From Oreohelix idahoensis (Eukaryota; Mollusca; Gastropoda; Stylommatophora; Oreohelicidae), in contig JAMPIV010009902.1 in assembly GCA_024509875.1 (NCBI GenBank), positions 427,501-491,500 on the forward strand: a DNA stretch of 64,000 nucleotides. The letters run 5' to 3'. Shown in pieces: positions 1 to 12,116 of the stretch. The notes under the pieces were generated by a model. That model saw nothing but the letters and a program-made list of their open reading frames with translations. It did not search any database and was not told the DNA's origin. The number at the start of each line of letters is the position of its first letter. The stretch's first letter is position 1. The position numbers and the translations under genes are program-made.

Positions 1-1500
1 GTTTCGGTCAATTTTCTGAATGACAGCTTTTTTTCACAGCTCTCCCGACCGCTGATACGTTCCGGCAAAGATTTCTTTCCCCGCGTAGACCGTTCTTGTT
101 CTGGTGTTAACCAGAGGTGTTACAGAACTCTGCTCACTCTTAGTGACTACATAAGACGTTGATAACATGACCGTCTGTGCCGCCTCTGGCCCGCCTCCTT
201 GAAGGAATGCCAGTAAGAGGTTCGGAGATTGCTAATTATAATGCCTCGTGAGAGAAGACCGTAGGCGTGGCTAAACTAGAAAAGAAGACAGATAGCGAAA
301 GAGGCCTGGCTTACACGTACTTCACTTACATGTTAATTAGGAAGCGAGGGAAATCCACGTGGGACCCACGTTGGCGATTTTGATTTCAATAAAATGAGGG
401 GTATCGGTGAGATTTAAAGAGTAGCTTAAATTTTCATCTGTCACACTATCGCGCTTCGCTTAGCAAGTACGGATTTAGGTTCTAGGCATGCAGCCGTTTC
501 CCCATCTGACCCGGTAAAACACTCAGCGCACGATGTCAGTTATAATTTAATTATGGCTACGCCCTTAACAAATATCGCCTGTCATTACTAGCTAGTTGAT
601 TGTTGGCGTCTATCGTTTTTAACACATGATATAAACACTAGTCATTAAACAAAATTTACCCACCAGGAAATATAATGCGCATACTACTCTGTCACTTTAT
701 CTGTCACTCTTAACATTATACTTAAGTCAGCTAAAAAATGGTTGATGGATTTTACATTACTGAACCACTGGTAAGAGAATATCTGCGCGTTTACTATTTT
801 GCTAGTCTTAACGCTCGTGAATAGCAGTGAATAAAATGCTAAAACTTTTAATACATTTAATACTTAAGCACAACTTAAATTATTACCACAATCAGAAACT
901 TTAATCCCCACGGGACAATTTAACACATTTAACGAATAAAATGGTAACTAGGAGAGAAGGCAGAATATATACATTTTTTGTGTAATTATCTCTAAAGGAT
1001 GCGATACTTCACACCTTCTGGGTTGCGGGGAATTCAGAAATCTAAGTTTCCCGATATGAAAGGTTTTGCTATTCGCTCTACTGGCGTTTGCCGACGAACA
1101 TCATACGACGTGAGCCGTACGAACGGGCCGTCTTAGATTGTCTCGCCTTGCCGTAGATCAAATACTTGAGTCCCCCTGAAAATGTAAACATCAAAGGTAC
1201 GGGAATAATATTATCGCACAAACCGTTTATTTCTACGTGCGTCTGTCTAATTGCCGATAATTGGCAAATCAGCTAGCGTGAGAACTCGGGTAAACAAACT
1301 GGATTCGCTCCCCTGTTACCTGGCATGTTGTGAAAGTTAGTAACCAAATCGTTAGCGCAAGAAAGACAGGAAAAATAGGCGTGGCTACAAATTATGAGTC
1401 AGACAAACAACAAAATTGCGTGGTTTTTTTTCGTAGCAACGTTAAAACACTAATTGAGGAAGTCAGGTGGTCGGATTTCTGAGGATATATTTACATTTCC
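1..1500. other. Unassigned A+T-rich sequence
   Basis: No reading frame longer than a few dozen codons, no tandem array and no match to the repeat families recognised elsewhere in the window. It could be host intergenic or intronic DNA, or an old unrecognisable repeat. Confidence 0.5.
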
Positions 1501-1516
1501 ACGTCACATTTTTGTC

Positions 1517-1690
1517 TTTCTTCCTTTTCTTCTTCTTTTCCTTCTGCTTTCTTCTTCTTCTTTTCTGCTTCTTCTTCTTGTCTTTCTTCTTCTACTTCTT
1601 CTTCGTCTTCTTCTTCTCCTCCTCCTTGTCCGCCTTCTTCTGGTCTTTCTGCGTCTTTATCTTCTTCTTTTCTGCTTCTTCTTCTTATTT
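1517..1690. repeat. Polypyrimidine (CTT)n-rich low-complexity tract
   Basis: About 170 bases almost entirely of C and T on the plus strand, dominated by CTT/TTC trinucleotides. It creates apparent leucine/phenylalanine-rich frames that are artefacts of composition. It abuts the LINE A fragment downstream. Confidence 0.9.
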
Positions 1691-1754
1691 CACCATTGAA
1701 TCTCCCCGAGGAACATAGGCTTTAAGCAACCTTACACTAAGTCTTCCCGCCCCG

Positions 1755-2045
1755 TGCCAGCAGCTCAAGATCTTGCCATGTCTTCTTTATCCCCTTCATA
1801 TGTGTCTCCATTTCTCTTCCCCATGTGTTCTTTGGTCTTCTTCTACCTCTTCTACCTTGGGGATCCCAGAACATGAACTACTTGGTAATGCTATCAACAG
1901 GTTTTCTCAGTGTGTGTCCTATCCATCTCCAGCATATTTTCATCTCTTGTTCAACTAGTTATTGTATAGTTCTTGTCATGCGTTCCACTTTAGTGGTCTT
2001 GTCATACCACTTCAATCCTTATATTCTACCCAGAAATGATTTATA
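1755..2045 (-). pseudogene. LINE A fragment (C-terminal end of RTE-like RT)
   Basis: Read on the minus strand across several frames, this resembles the C-terminal end of the LINE A protein at 4681-5163: a GLKWYDK segment, then WRWIGHTLRKPVDSIT, WDPQG and an arginine-rich GR(R)RP-NTW segment. Stops and frameshifts break it. It is a 5'-truncated, dead copy; no 3' tail or target duplication could be fixed. Confidence 0.75.
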
Positions 2046-2990
2046 ATGTGTGATACTATAAATCATAATTAAAAACAACAACAAACAATACAAACAAATT
2101 AAGTTCTCACCACGAGTTCTTATTTTTAAATAGCAACTGTACCACCATCATTGCCACGGCAACAGCACAAACATTGTTGGAAGTTTATTTTCATTGTTAT
2201 TAGTAGATATGTTCTCTCCAACTGGAGAATACCGCCTTCACATTAGCGCCGCATAACTAGGTTCTCTGCTGAGGGAGTATGTTGCTTTCCTCTTGTGTAC
2301 TCCAGTGTGAAGAATGGAAAGAATTGCTTGAACTTATTTATTTATGTGTGTTAGTGTGAGAGAGAGGGAAGTGTGAGAGAGAGAGAAGTGTGAGAGAGAG
2401 AGAAGTGTGAGAGAAACGGAAGAGAGACAGACAGACAGACAGACACAGAGATAACACTTTCTACAGGAATTCCCTTTTAATGAATAACTGCACTCAGTAT
2501 AGCCACACACGGCTGAAAACATATGGAATACATATAACACTGCCCGAGACACGTCTCGAATTAATATATCAAATTAATCTCACACATGACAGTATAACAG
2601 TACTATCGAAACTTGGTACTGAATATCGCTCACTATGTCGAAATAGAACTACAACAATGTAAAACTCAATCCACTGACAAATTATACCCGATGGCCTGAC
2701 AATAATATCACTGGACACTAAACCATTCGAGAATTATAGTTATGTCCAACAGAATAAACCACTATAGCAAACTCTCGGCCATAATCCATACTCAATGCAA
2801 AGGGAAACCAAAAACACGTCCGCCTTCGGAAAAGCCAGAAAACTCTCTCTGCCTTTCCCGCTTAATCTATATTCGACTTCCGTCCTCTTCACGTGACTCA
2901 GTCGTTTCCTAAAAGTTATCAGGGTTGTCAAAACTCACTGATAACGATGTCACCAACCTAGTTTTTCTGCCCCCAGAAAATACGCCGTGA
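2046..2990. other. Intergenic stretch with one GA-rich array
   Basis: Apart from the GA-rich array at 2340-2445, nothing recognisable on either strand. The boundary with LINE A lies near 2988, where a TGA precedes the first open LINE A codons. Confidence 0.5.
2340..2445. repeat. GTGAGAGAGAGAGAA-type minisatellite plus (GACA)n
   Basis: Three to four near-identical units of about 18 bases, each a GTGTGAGAGAG block followed by GAGAGAA, end in a short (GACA)n run. It is purine-rich on the plus strand. Any frame across it is compositional. Confidence 0.85.
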
Positions 2991-5180
2991 CAACATCTAA
3001 GAAATCAAGAAACAAGAGACAAATTTGCGGTCACAATATCCAACAAATTCCAGGTGCTCCAACAGCTGGAGGATGCAGAGAATACAGAAGACTATTGGCA
3101 GCAAATCAAAACGGTATGGAATGAGACATGTGAAGAAATACTGGGGAAAAGGGAACGACAACAAAAAGCATGGATAACAACAGAAACCATCAATAAGTTA
3201 AAAGACAGGAAAAACAAGAAAGCAGATTTAAACACAAGCAAAACCAGAAGTTCCAAATCCAAAGCTCAAGAAGTGTACACAGAAGCAAACAAAGAAGTAA
3301 AAAAAAGTATCAAAAGAGACAAGAGGAAGTATATTGAGAAGTTGGCAAGAGAGGAAGAAGATGCTGCAGCCAAAGGGAATATGAGAGAACTGTATAACAG
3401 CACAAAGAAGCAAACGGGGAAATACAAGCAAACAAGTTGCTTCATAAAAGACAAGAATGGAAAACTGCTCAGCAATATACAAGAGCAAATGAAGAGGTGG
3501 ACAGAATATTTTGAGGACCTTCTCAATAGACCGGCTCCACAAAACCCCTCGGACATCCAGCCAGCAGAAGAAGAGCTACAAATTAACGGTGAAAGACCAA
3601 CGAAGGAAGAAATAAAGAAAGCCATAAAGCTTCTAAGAGATGGAAAAGCGTCTGGACCTGATGGCATTCCAGCAGAGGCCATCAAAGCAGATATCGACAC
3701 GGCTACAGAGATGTTATATAAATTACTTGGTAAAGTCTGGGAAAAGAAAGAGATACCAGCAGAATGGAAGGAAGGATATCTGGTTAAGTTGCCTAAGAAG
3801 GGAAATTTACAAGAGTGCACAAATTATAGAGGAATAATGTTACTATGAGTGCCAGGAAAAGTTTTAAACAGGATTATCCTTGAGAGAATAAAAGAGTCCA
3901 TAGACAAGAAACTGAGAGATGAACAAGCAGGTTTTCGACAAAACAGATCCTGTACAGACCAGATAGCCACTTTGAGAATAATAGTTGAACAAAGTCTGGA
4001 ATGGAATTGACCACTATACATCGGATTTGTGGACTACGAAAAGGCATTTGACAGTGTAGACAGAGAATCACTTTGAAAATTGATGAGGCATTATGGAGTT
4101 CCCCTGAAGATAATTAATTTAATAAAGAAAACATATGAAGACATGACATGCAGAGTTCTTCATGAAGGACAGCTTACAGAACCGTTTGGGATAAGAACAG
4201 GAGTGCGACAGGGATGCCTCTTGTCTCCATTTCTTTTCTTACTAGCAATAGACTGGGTTACGAGAATATCGACAACACACAACAGAAATGGAATCCAGTG
4301 GATTCTGACTAAGCAGTTGGATGATCTGGATTTTGCTGATGACTTGGCTCTTCTGTCCCATAACCGTAATCAGATGCAGGACAAATTGAAAACACTCGAT
4401 GAGAGGTCACAGCAATTGGGTCTGAAAATACACAGGGAAAAGACAAAGATAATGAGAATAAATGCAGGTAATGATAACAGGGTGGAACTTGAAGAAGCAC
4501 CAATACAAGATGTAGAATCGTACACATATCTTGGCAGCAATATTGACAAAGTTGGAGGGACAGACAGTGATATCAAAATAAGAATACAAAAAGCAAGAGG
4601 AGCTTTCATTGCATTGGGAAATATATGGAGATCAAGAGAAATCGGATCCAACACGAAAATAAAGAATCTTCACCTCAAATGTGAAGTTAGTCCTATTGTA
4701 TGGCTCTGAGACGTGGAGAACAACAAAGACAACTACCAAAAAGCTACAGACTTTCATAAATGGGTGCTTGCATAGAATAGAGGGATTAAAATGGTATGAC
4801 AAGGTTACCAACGTGGAACTGATGACAAGAACTAGACAAGTGCCAGTGGAACAAGAGATGAGAAGAAGACGATGGCGATGGATAGGACACACACTGAGGA
4901 AACCTGTTGATAGCATTACAAGGCAGTCCTTGATCTGGGACCCCCAGGGCAAGAGAAGCAGAGGTAGACCAAGAAGCACATGGAGAAGAGAGCTGGAAAC
5001 AGAGGTGAAAATTATAAGGAGAACGTGGAAAGAACTTGAAATGATGGCACGTGACAGGAGGACTTGGCATGTGTTTATTGAAGGCCTATGCTCCTTTGGG
5101 AGAGGAGGGTACGAGAGAATGGATCCAGCGTGTATACATCCAGCGCGCAACAGGAACAATTAGCATTCATCATCATCATG
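2991..5180 (+). pseudogene. LINE A: RTE-like non-LTR retrotransposon reverse transcriptase, 5'-truncated and broken
   Basis: The encoded protein would copy the element's RNA at a nicked target. The open frame starts at 2991 without ATG and lacks the endonuclease domain, so the copy is 5'-truncated. Visible RT landmarks in order are KASGPDGIPAEAIKAD, KLPKKG, NYRG, EQAGFRQNRS, GFVDYEKAFDSVD, GVRQGCLLSP, the catalytic DFADD at about 4330, and a C-terminal GKRSRGRPRSTWRR segment. Three in-frame TGA codons (3846, 4008, 4074) and a frameshift near 4670 break it. A CAT-trinucleotide run follows the final stop and is probably the 3' tail. The RTE assignment rests on the C-terminal motif and overall style; another APE-type clade is possible. 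Confidence 0.85.
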
Positions 5181-5576
5181 TGAAGTATTCTCTCCAGAAC
5201 GTTGTCTCCATTACAGCTGCTCTGAACGCATCACGATTCTGGGCAGGTCGACCTGCATCAACCAAAGACAAGTTCAGACTCTCTGTGATGTCCTGGGTCC
5301 ACCGTCGTCTAGGTCGCCCCCTTCCCCTTTTCCCAGGGACAATGCCTTCTATCACTAATTTTTCCTGACTATTGTCTTTTTATATGACCGAAACATTTTA
5401 GCTTCCTTATTGCGATGGTATTTGGGAGCCAATTTTCCTCTACGTTTAGTATTATTAGCATTCATACCCTTCGACATTTGCTGAGGGAGACTGAGCACCT
5501 GTGGGTTTGCCCCATGTGTAATGATGTCGATTCTGATCAACAGAAACAATACCCACAGTGTCCTGTCGTGAAAAAG

Positions 5577-7270
<1,694 letters not shown>

Positions 7271-7272
7271 TA

Positions 7273-7535
7273 AAGATTCCGGTGTTATGTGTTGAGGGTC
7301 GCACCAATAACCTCCTGTCATCGACGCATCATTCTTGTGGTGCTTAGCTGGCAGGGAGGATAGTGTGCTTCGCTTCCACAGCTAGGCGGGGGTGCCGCAC
7401 GGAGGGTCCTGGGGTCAATTCCTCGGTAAGCCACTCACGTCTGTTGTTTTTCTGTTGTCTAGTTTTCTACTTCATTATTATTCACGAGTGCCTGAAAACA
7501 TATGTTTATGTGTGTGTAATATTTATTTGCTGTTT
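7273..7535 (+). repeat. SINE-1 copy (tRNA-like head)
   Basis: Matches the SINE-1 copies at 46615-46890 (plus) and 10828-11135 (minus) from a CCGGTGTTATGTG start, through the GGGAGGATAGTGTG box-A-like segment, to the shared body GTAAGCCACTCACGTCTGTT and GAGTGCCTGAAAACATA. The box-B-like segment is degraded here. The 3' end passes directly into the 38-bp minisatellite. Confidence 0.75.
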
Positions 7536-7545
7536 TTTTATAATT

Positions 7546-7885
7546 GATAAAGTTTATGTTGGTAGACATAAACAGTGTATGTTGATAAAGTTTATGTTGG
7601 TAGACATAAACAGTGTATGTTGATAAAGTTTATGTTGGTAGACATAAACAGTGTATGTTGATAAAGTTTATGTTGGTAGACATAAACAGTGTATGTTGAT
7701 AAAGTTTATGTTGGTAGACATAAACAGTGTATGTTGATAAAGTTTATGTTGGTAGACATAAACAGTGTATGTTGATAAAGTTTATGTTGGTAGACATAAA
7801 CAGTGTATGTTGATAAAGTTTATGTTGGTAGACATAAACAGTGTATGTTGATAAAGTTTATGTTGGTAGACATAAACAGTGCAGG
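7546..7885 (+). repeat. 38-bp minisatellite, about nine nearly identical units
   Basis: Unit period is 38 bases. Each unit contains GTTTATGT and, six bases later, its exact reverse complement ACATAAAC. Units are almost identical until the last, which degenerates at GTGCAGG. It begins at the 3' edge of a SINE-1 copy. Confidence 0.95.
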
Positions 7886-7944
7886 TTGATAGACAGAAAC
7901 GATACGTCTTAGTGAAAGTGGAAAGACATAATGTCATCATCATC

Positions 7945-8385
7945 ATTACTCTTCAGGCCCCCCAAGGAGCTCAGGCCCTCAACCAACAAAATCTTGTCCT
8001 GTGCCATCAGCAAAAGGTTTTTCCGTGACTTCTTCATTCCTTTCATGTCTTTTTTCTAATTGTCTTTTCCTTGTGATCTCCTGTCTCTTTCTCTATAGAT
8101 CTCTAGCACTGGGGATTCTAGAACAAGGAATCAACAGGTTTCTTTAATGTCTGCCCTATCCATTGCTAGCGTCGTTTTCTCATGTCTTGTTCTACTGGCG
8201 CCTGTCTGCTTCTTGTCATTAGTTCCACATTAGTGATCTTCTCGTGCCACTTCAATCCTTCTATTCTATGCAGGAACTCATTTATGAAAGTCTGTAGCTT
8301 TTTGGTTATTGGTTTTATGTTGTTCTTTATGTTTCGTAGGCCATACAATATGGCTGACTTAACATTCTATTTGACCAGTCTGATG
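7945..8385 (-). pseudogene. LINE A fragment (RT C-terminal end)
   Basis: The minus strand encodes NVKSAILYGLRN, then KKLQTFINEFLHRIEGLKWH and ELMTRSRQAPVEQ, close to LINE A at 4681-4870. The frame breaks after the RKRR motif, and later parts are only partly readable. A (CAT)n tract at 7932-7944 lies at the presumed 3' end. It is a 5'-truncated dead copy. Confidence 0.8.
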
Positions 8386-8506
8386 AACTTTCCGAAGCAT
8401 GAAAAGCAGTCTTGGCCAGCGGGAAGTGTCTGGGGCGGCGAGAAGACTGTTTTACACTAGAAACAGAATCCATATTATTTTAAAGCTAAAAGGAGTTTAT
8501 AGTAGT

Positions 8507-8740
8507 TGTTCCTAAATAAAGTCTATAGTAGTTTGTCGCTAAATAAAGTCTGTAGTAGTTTGTCGCTAAATAAAGTCTATAGTAGTTTGTCGCTAAATAA
8601 AGTCTATAGTAGTTTGTCGCTAAATAAAGTCTGTAGTAGTTTGTCGCTAATTAAAGTTTATAGTAATTTGTCGCTAAATAAAGTCTATAGTAGTTTGCCG
8701 CTAAATAAAGTCTATAGTAGTTTGTCGCTAAATAAAGTCT
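8507..8740 (+). repeat. 27-bp minisatellite, subfamily 1
   Basis: About nine copies of a 27-base unit containing AAATAAAGTCTATAGTAG and TTTGTCGCT. Because 27 is divisible by three, one frame is open with a nine-residue repeat; this is a by-product of the period. The same array resumes after the SINE insertion at 8741-9085. Confidence 0.95.
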
Positions 8741-9085
8741 TTAAAAGGTCAAGTCTGAAGCTGTCGCCATCTTCGCTTGCGATGGGCAACTATTATTATT
8801 ATTATCATATTAAAAGGTTAAGGTAAAAGATCCCGTTGCACGCCTCTTGAGGCATATTGGGAATATGGTGTTAGGCCCATATTTTCTCGACCACTGAGGG
8901 GTGATGTGGTCAGCATCACGCCGGCCGCCTTAACCTTCCCAGAAGTTGCTCTGGTACCCAATTGGGGCTGGGTCGACCCATGAGCCGTTTGCGACCTAAA
9001 AAAAATCCCACCTCATCTAAGGATCGAACCATGGACCACTGAGCTAGGAAGCCAGTGCACTAACCACTATGCTACCGCGGCTCCC
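8741..9085 (-). repeat. SINE-2, tRNA-derived, inserted in the 27-bp minisatellite
   Basis: On the minus strand the element starts with a tRNA-like head that has a clear box A (TAGCATAGTGG) and box B (GGTTCGATCC) at about 9085-9010, followed by an unrelated body and an ATA-rich 3' part near 8795. A 7-base AAAGTCT occurs at both edges (8734-8740 and 9086-9092), although this word is also part of the host repeat. Such elements are copied by RNA polymerase III and mobilised by a partner LINE; no partner tail is evident. Confidence 0.85.
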
Positions 9086-9377
9086 AAAGTCTATATTAGT
9101 TTATTGCTAAATAAAATCTATATTAGTTTATCGGTAAATAAAGTCTATATTAGTTTATCACTAAATAAAGTCTATATTAGTTTATCGCTAAATAGAAGTA
9201 TATATTAGTTTATCGCTAAATAAAGTCTATATTAGTTTATCGCTAAATAAAGTCTATATTAGTTTACTGCTAAATAAAGTCTATATTAGTTTATTGCTAA
9301 ATTAAGTCTATATTACTTTATTACAAAGTCTATATTACTTTATTACTAAGTAAAGCCTATATTAGTTTATTGCTACC
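9086..9377 (+). repeat. 27-bp minisatellite, subfamily 2
   Basis: About ten copies of the same 27-base unit, but with TATATTAG and TTTATCGCT or TTTATTGCT in place of TATAGTAG and TTTGTCGCT. Copies towards 9320 are shortened and diverged. Confidence 0.93.
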
Positions 9378-9730
9378 TAGGATATGGAATGAGAAGAGAC
9401 TGGCAAAGCCAACACAGGCAGACGAAGAGGAAGACAGAGGCAGAAGTGTCTCGATAAAATGGCTGTATGCCATGAGATGACGCTCAATGTAGTTCCACGG
9501 ATGTCTCTGAAAAAAAAAACCCCAAAAGAACCGCTGCTCTCTCATTCATACCGTAGAGGCAACTGTGAATGTGTGCATGTGGCAGGCAACCTCATCATGT
9601 AAAAACATGAATACAGAAACTACCGCTGCAAGAGCTCATGAATGCTTTGACTCAGGCCTCCAGCAATGGGGGCTAGCTACAGTGGTGTGCCTATGCTACG
9701 TAAGGAGAGTATAGGAAGATGTATAGGAAG
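9378..9730. other. Unassigned stretch
   Basis: A short segment near 9410-9450 is rich in GAAGAGGAAGACAGAGG and could be a scrap of a LINE C-terminus, but the match is too weak to call. Nothing else recognised. Confidence 0.4.
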
Positions 9731-9923
9731 ACGCGAAAATTTCCCTTGTCAAAGAAACCACAGACGCTCAGTGATAACAACAACAACAACAACAAAAACT
9801 AAAAATAAGCAGATTAAATGAAAACGTAAATATTCATTGTCCATTCCAACTCTCCGCCCTTGCGTCCCTCTCCCCACACCCCAAGTCTTTTCTCCTTTTA
9901 CTGGGCCCATTTTAAACCGCAAA
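9731..9923 (+). repeat. Left arm of a ~190-bp inverted repeat
   Basis: Begins ACGCGAAAATTTCCC, includes an (AAC)n run, and ends GGGCCCATTTTAAACCGCAAA. Its reverse complement is at 11517-11706. The arms enclose about 1.6 kb that holds SINE-1 copies and homopolymer runs. Confidence 0.9.
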
Positions 9924-10267
9924 CATGAGCCGCAAATTTAACACACACACACACACATACACTCACACATACACAAATACAATAACATAAAACAAAAAAC
10001 AAATCAAATAGAAGAGGAAATATCTTTGTGTGTCCGTTGCGTTTGTCATTGACAACTGAAGACCCCTTTTCAAACAATCAACAGACAGACAACGAACAAT
10101 TCCAGAATATACTGTTCGAACTCAACTTCCGTTGTTATTGTAATATAAGGTGTTATAAATAAAACTGTCAAAACAGGAACATTCCATGGTCCAAATGCTG
10201 TCTAATTTATGCGACAACGGGATTACGAAGGTCAACCACATTAGAAAAGAGCTACCAACTCGTGCTA

Positions 10268-10270
<3 letters not shown>

Positions 10271-10313
<43 letters not shown>

Positions 10314-10327
10314 AAAAAAAAAAAAAA
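10271..10327. repeat. C33-A24 homopolymer block
   Basis: Thirty-three C followed directly by twenty-four A. No function seen. Such a junction is also a common site of sequencing error. Confidence 0.95.
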
Positions 10328-10654
10328 TCCGCATTTGAAAGTCACCTTGCGAAATTTTTTTCCTCTTTTATTTCCATTTTTCCCGATAGCTTCTGCTTTA
10401 TTTAAAAATTATAAAAAAAATTCTTTACGCCAACGAGGCTGATTTGATGGCCCAGAAGATGCTCTGTAAACGGAAACAAAATATTAACCAACAAACGTTG
10501 TACAGTGTGTTTTTATGTATTATTTCTATTCCTGTTTATTGTAAATAAAGGAGGAAGCATGATCACTAAAAAGATATGGACGGAAGGGCGATTTATTTAC
10601 AAAATACAAGCAGAGAGTTAACCATGTGAAAAATATAATTTTATAGGGGATATA

Positions 10655-10830
10655 AAATAGACAGGCAGACAGACAGACAGGCAGATAGACAAACAGTCGT
10701 ACAGGCAGGCAATCAAGCAAGCATACAGGCAGGCAAGCAAGCAGGCAGACAGACAGGCAAGCAAGCATACAGACAGACCGGCTGAAGACAGACGGAGACA
10801 GACAGACAGGCAGGCAAGCAGATAGACATT
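10655..10830. repeat. CAGACAGA/CAGGCAAG tetranucleotide-rich tract
   Basis: Imperfect tetranucleotide repeats on the plus strand, adjoining the 3' end of the SINE-1 copy at 10828-11135. It may have grown from the SINE tail. Cysteine/leucine-rich frames here are artefacts. Confidence 0.85.
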
Positions 10831-11135
10831 TATAACCCATAAGGAAGGGAAACCCGAGGCCTGTAAACAGTAAATAAATATTAGACAAACATAAAGGTAT
10901 GTTTTCAGGCACTCGTAAGAAATAAAGAAGTAGAAAACTAGACAACAGAAAAACAACAGACGTGAGTGGCTTACCCAGGACTCGAACCCAGGACCTTCCG
11001 TGCGACAATCCCGCCTAGCTATGCAAGCGAATCACACTATCCTCCCTGCCATCTAGGCATCACAAAAATGATGCTTCAATGACTGCTCATTAGTGCCACA
11101 CGCAACACATAACACCGGAACTTTACTATGGGCAG
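10828..11135 (-). repeat. SINE-1 copy, longest in window
   Basis: On the minus strand it runs from the CCGGTGTTATGTG start, through GGGAGGATAGTGTGATTCGC (box-A-like) and GGGTTCGAGTCC (box B), to the common body and a CCTCGGGTTTCCCTTCC end. The last portion is shared with the copy at 11285-11450. A tRNA-derived SINE is the best reading. Confidence 0.85.
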
Positions 11136-11284
11136 TCCAGCCTATTAATGACGCAATCACTTCAGTTGTTCCCCTATTATACAGTATAGGTCAGTCCACA
11201 CAAGACAAATACCTTAATACTGTGTCTAGTAAATGATAGAAGACTAAGAACAGTAAGTACAGGACAGAGGGTAGGTTTTGGTAT

Positions 11285-11450
11285 TGTATAAACATTTATA
11301 ACAGATAAGGAAGGGAAACCCGAGGCCTGTAAACAGTAAATAAATATTAGACAAACATAAAGGTATGTTTTCAGGCACTCGTAAGAAATAAAGAAGTAGA
11401 AAACTAGACAACAGAAAAACAACAGACGTGATTGGCTTACCCAGGACTCG
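11285..11450 (-). repeat. SINE-1 copy, 5'-truncated
   Basis: Nearly identical to the 3' half of the copy at 10828-11135, from the CCTCGGGTTTCCC end back to the ACTCG beside box B, where it meets an oppositely oriented SINE-1 fragment. Confidence 0.85.
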
Positions 11451-11452
11451 TA

Positions 11453-11497
11453 CTGGGTTCGAGTCCTGGGTAAGCCACTCACGTCTGTTGTTTTTCT
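11453..11497 (+). repeat. SINE-1 fragment head-to-head with the previous copy
   Basis: Plus-strand GTTCGAGTCCTGGGTAAGCC and the following CACTCACGTCTGTTGTTTTT match SINE-1. Together with the minus-strand copy ending at about 11450 it makes a palindrome with arms of roughly 38 bases and only a few bases of spacer. Confidence 0.85.
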
Positions 11498-11516
11498 TTC
11501 TAATTCTTCCAAATAC

Positions 11517-11706
11517 TTTGCGGTTTAAAATGGGCCCAGTAAAAGGAGAAAAAACTTGGGGTGGGGGGGGGGGGGCGCTGGGGCGGAGGGGGGGAAGGGA
11601 AAATGAATATTTACGTTTTCATTTAATCTGCTTATTTTTAGTTTTTGTTGTTGTTGTTGTTATCACTGAGCGTCTGTGGTTTCTTTGAAAAGGGGAATTT
11701 TCGCGT
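11517..11706 (-). repeat. Right arm of the ~190-bp inverted repeat
   Basis: Reverse complement of 9731-9923, running from TTTGCGGTTTAAAATGGGCC to GAATTTTCGCG. It carries a G-rich insertion (about 11560-11598) in place of the C-rich sequence of the left arm, and a (TTG)n run matching the left (AAC)n. Confidence 0.9.
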
Positions 11707-11814
11707 TTCATGTTTCTACACCATACAATAATGAAGAATATATATAGCATTTGATGATTCTCAGCTCAAATTTATGAGTTAGCTGTTTAGATGTTAGTAT
11801 CTATTTCATGCTGT

Positions 11815-11975
11815 TGAATTGTCACGGAATTGCCTCCCCTGCTTTGCAGTAGTAGTCCAACAGTGGCCAAAACTCAAGAGTATCTAATATGGGTCTTCAA
11901 AGATGTCTACCTTCGCACAAGATTGCTCTTGGCAGAGTGGTAGATAGAAGTTAATGATGCTTCTATCTCAAGGTG
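11815..11975 (+). repeat. SINE-3 body, headless copy
   Basis: Shares AATTGCCTCCC, CCAAAACTCAAGAGTATCTA and ACCTTCGCACAAGAT with copies on the minus strand at 46185-46345 and 27525-27735. The tRNA-like head seen at 27735 is missing, so this copy is 5'-truncated. It lies against the 3' tail of the I-like LINE fragment. Confidence 0.75.
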
Positions 11976-11977
11976 GT

Positions 11978-12103
11978 TTTTTCTTCTTCTTCTTTATACA
12001 CTCTCAGACGTCCACTTGAATGTTCTCAAAGAAAGCAGTAGTCAGTTTGAGGCTATATGAATCCCCGTAAAGCTTTTCCACGAAAGGAGCTGGCGTCGGC
12101 CAT
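11978..12103 (-). pseudogene. I-like LINE fragment, 3' part (split by LINE B)
   Basis: Minus-strand translation gives WPTPAPFVEKLYG and ends at a stop followed by an (AAG)n tail at about 11980-11997. It aligns with the LINE C ending IYWPNDSTLNSKLYG. Its upstream half is at 15374-15592, on the other side of LINE B. Confidence 0.8.
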
Positions 12104-12116
12104 ATGCACTTTCTCT
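12104..12116. repeat. Target-site duplication of LINE B, copy 1
   Basis: ATGCACTTTCTCT, identical to 15374-15386. The two copies bracket LINE B exactly. Confidence 0.88.

Noticed and set aside
1454..1718. Leucine/phenylalanine-rich frames that look like membrane peptides
   Set aside because: They are composition artefacts of a polypyrimidine tract.
3846..4076. Reassigned TGA codon (three in-frame TGA in LINE A)
   Set aside because: Other elements in the window end normally at TGA and contain TAA/TAG lesions too. Ordinary decay is sufficient.
7546..7885. CRISPR-like array of regular repeats
   Set aside because: Units are directly abutting without unique spacers, and the DNA is eukaryotic; it is a minisatellite.
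8506..8826. Open frame with a nine-residue LNKVYSSLS-type repeat
   Set aside because: The 27-bp unit is divisible by three, so one frame stays open by chance; the right-hand array subfamily does not keep it.
8741..9085. Functional tRNA gene from box A and box B on the minus strand
   Set aside because: The rest does not close into a cloverleaf, and the sequence continues into a long non-tRNA body; it is a SINE head.
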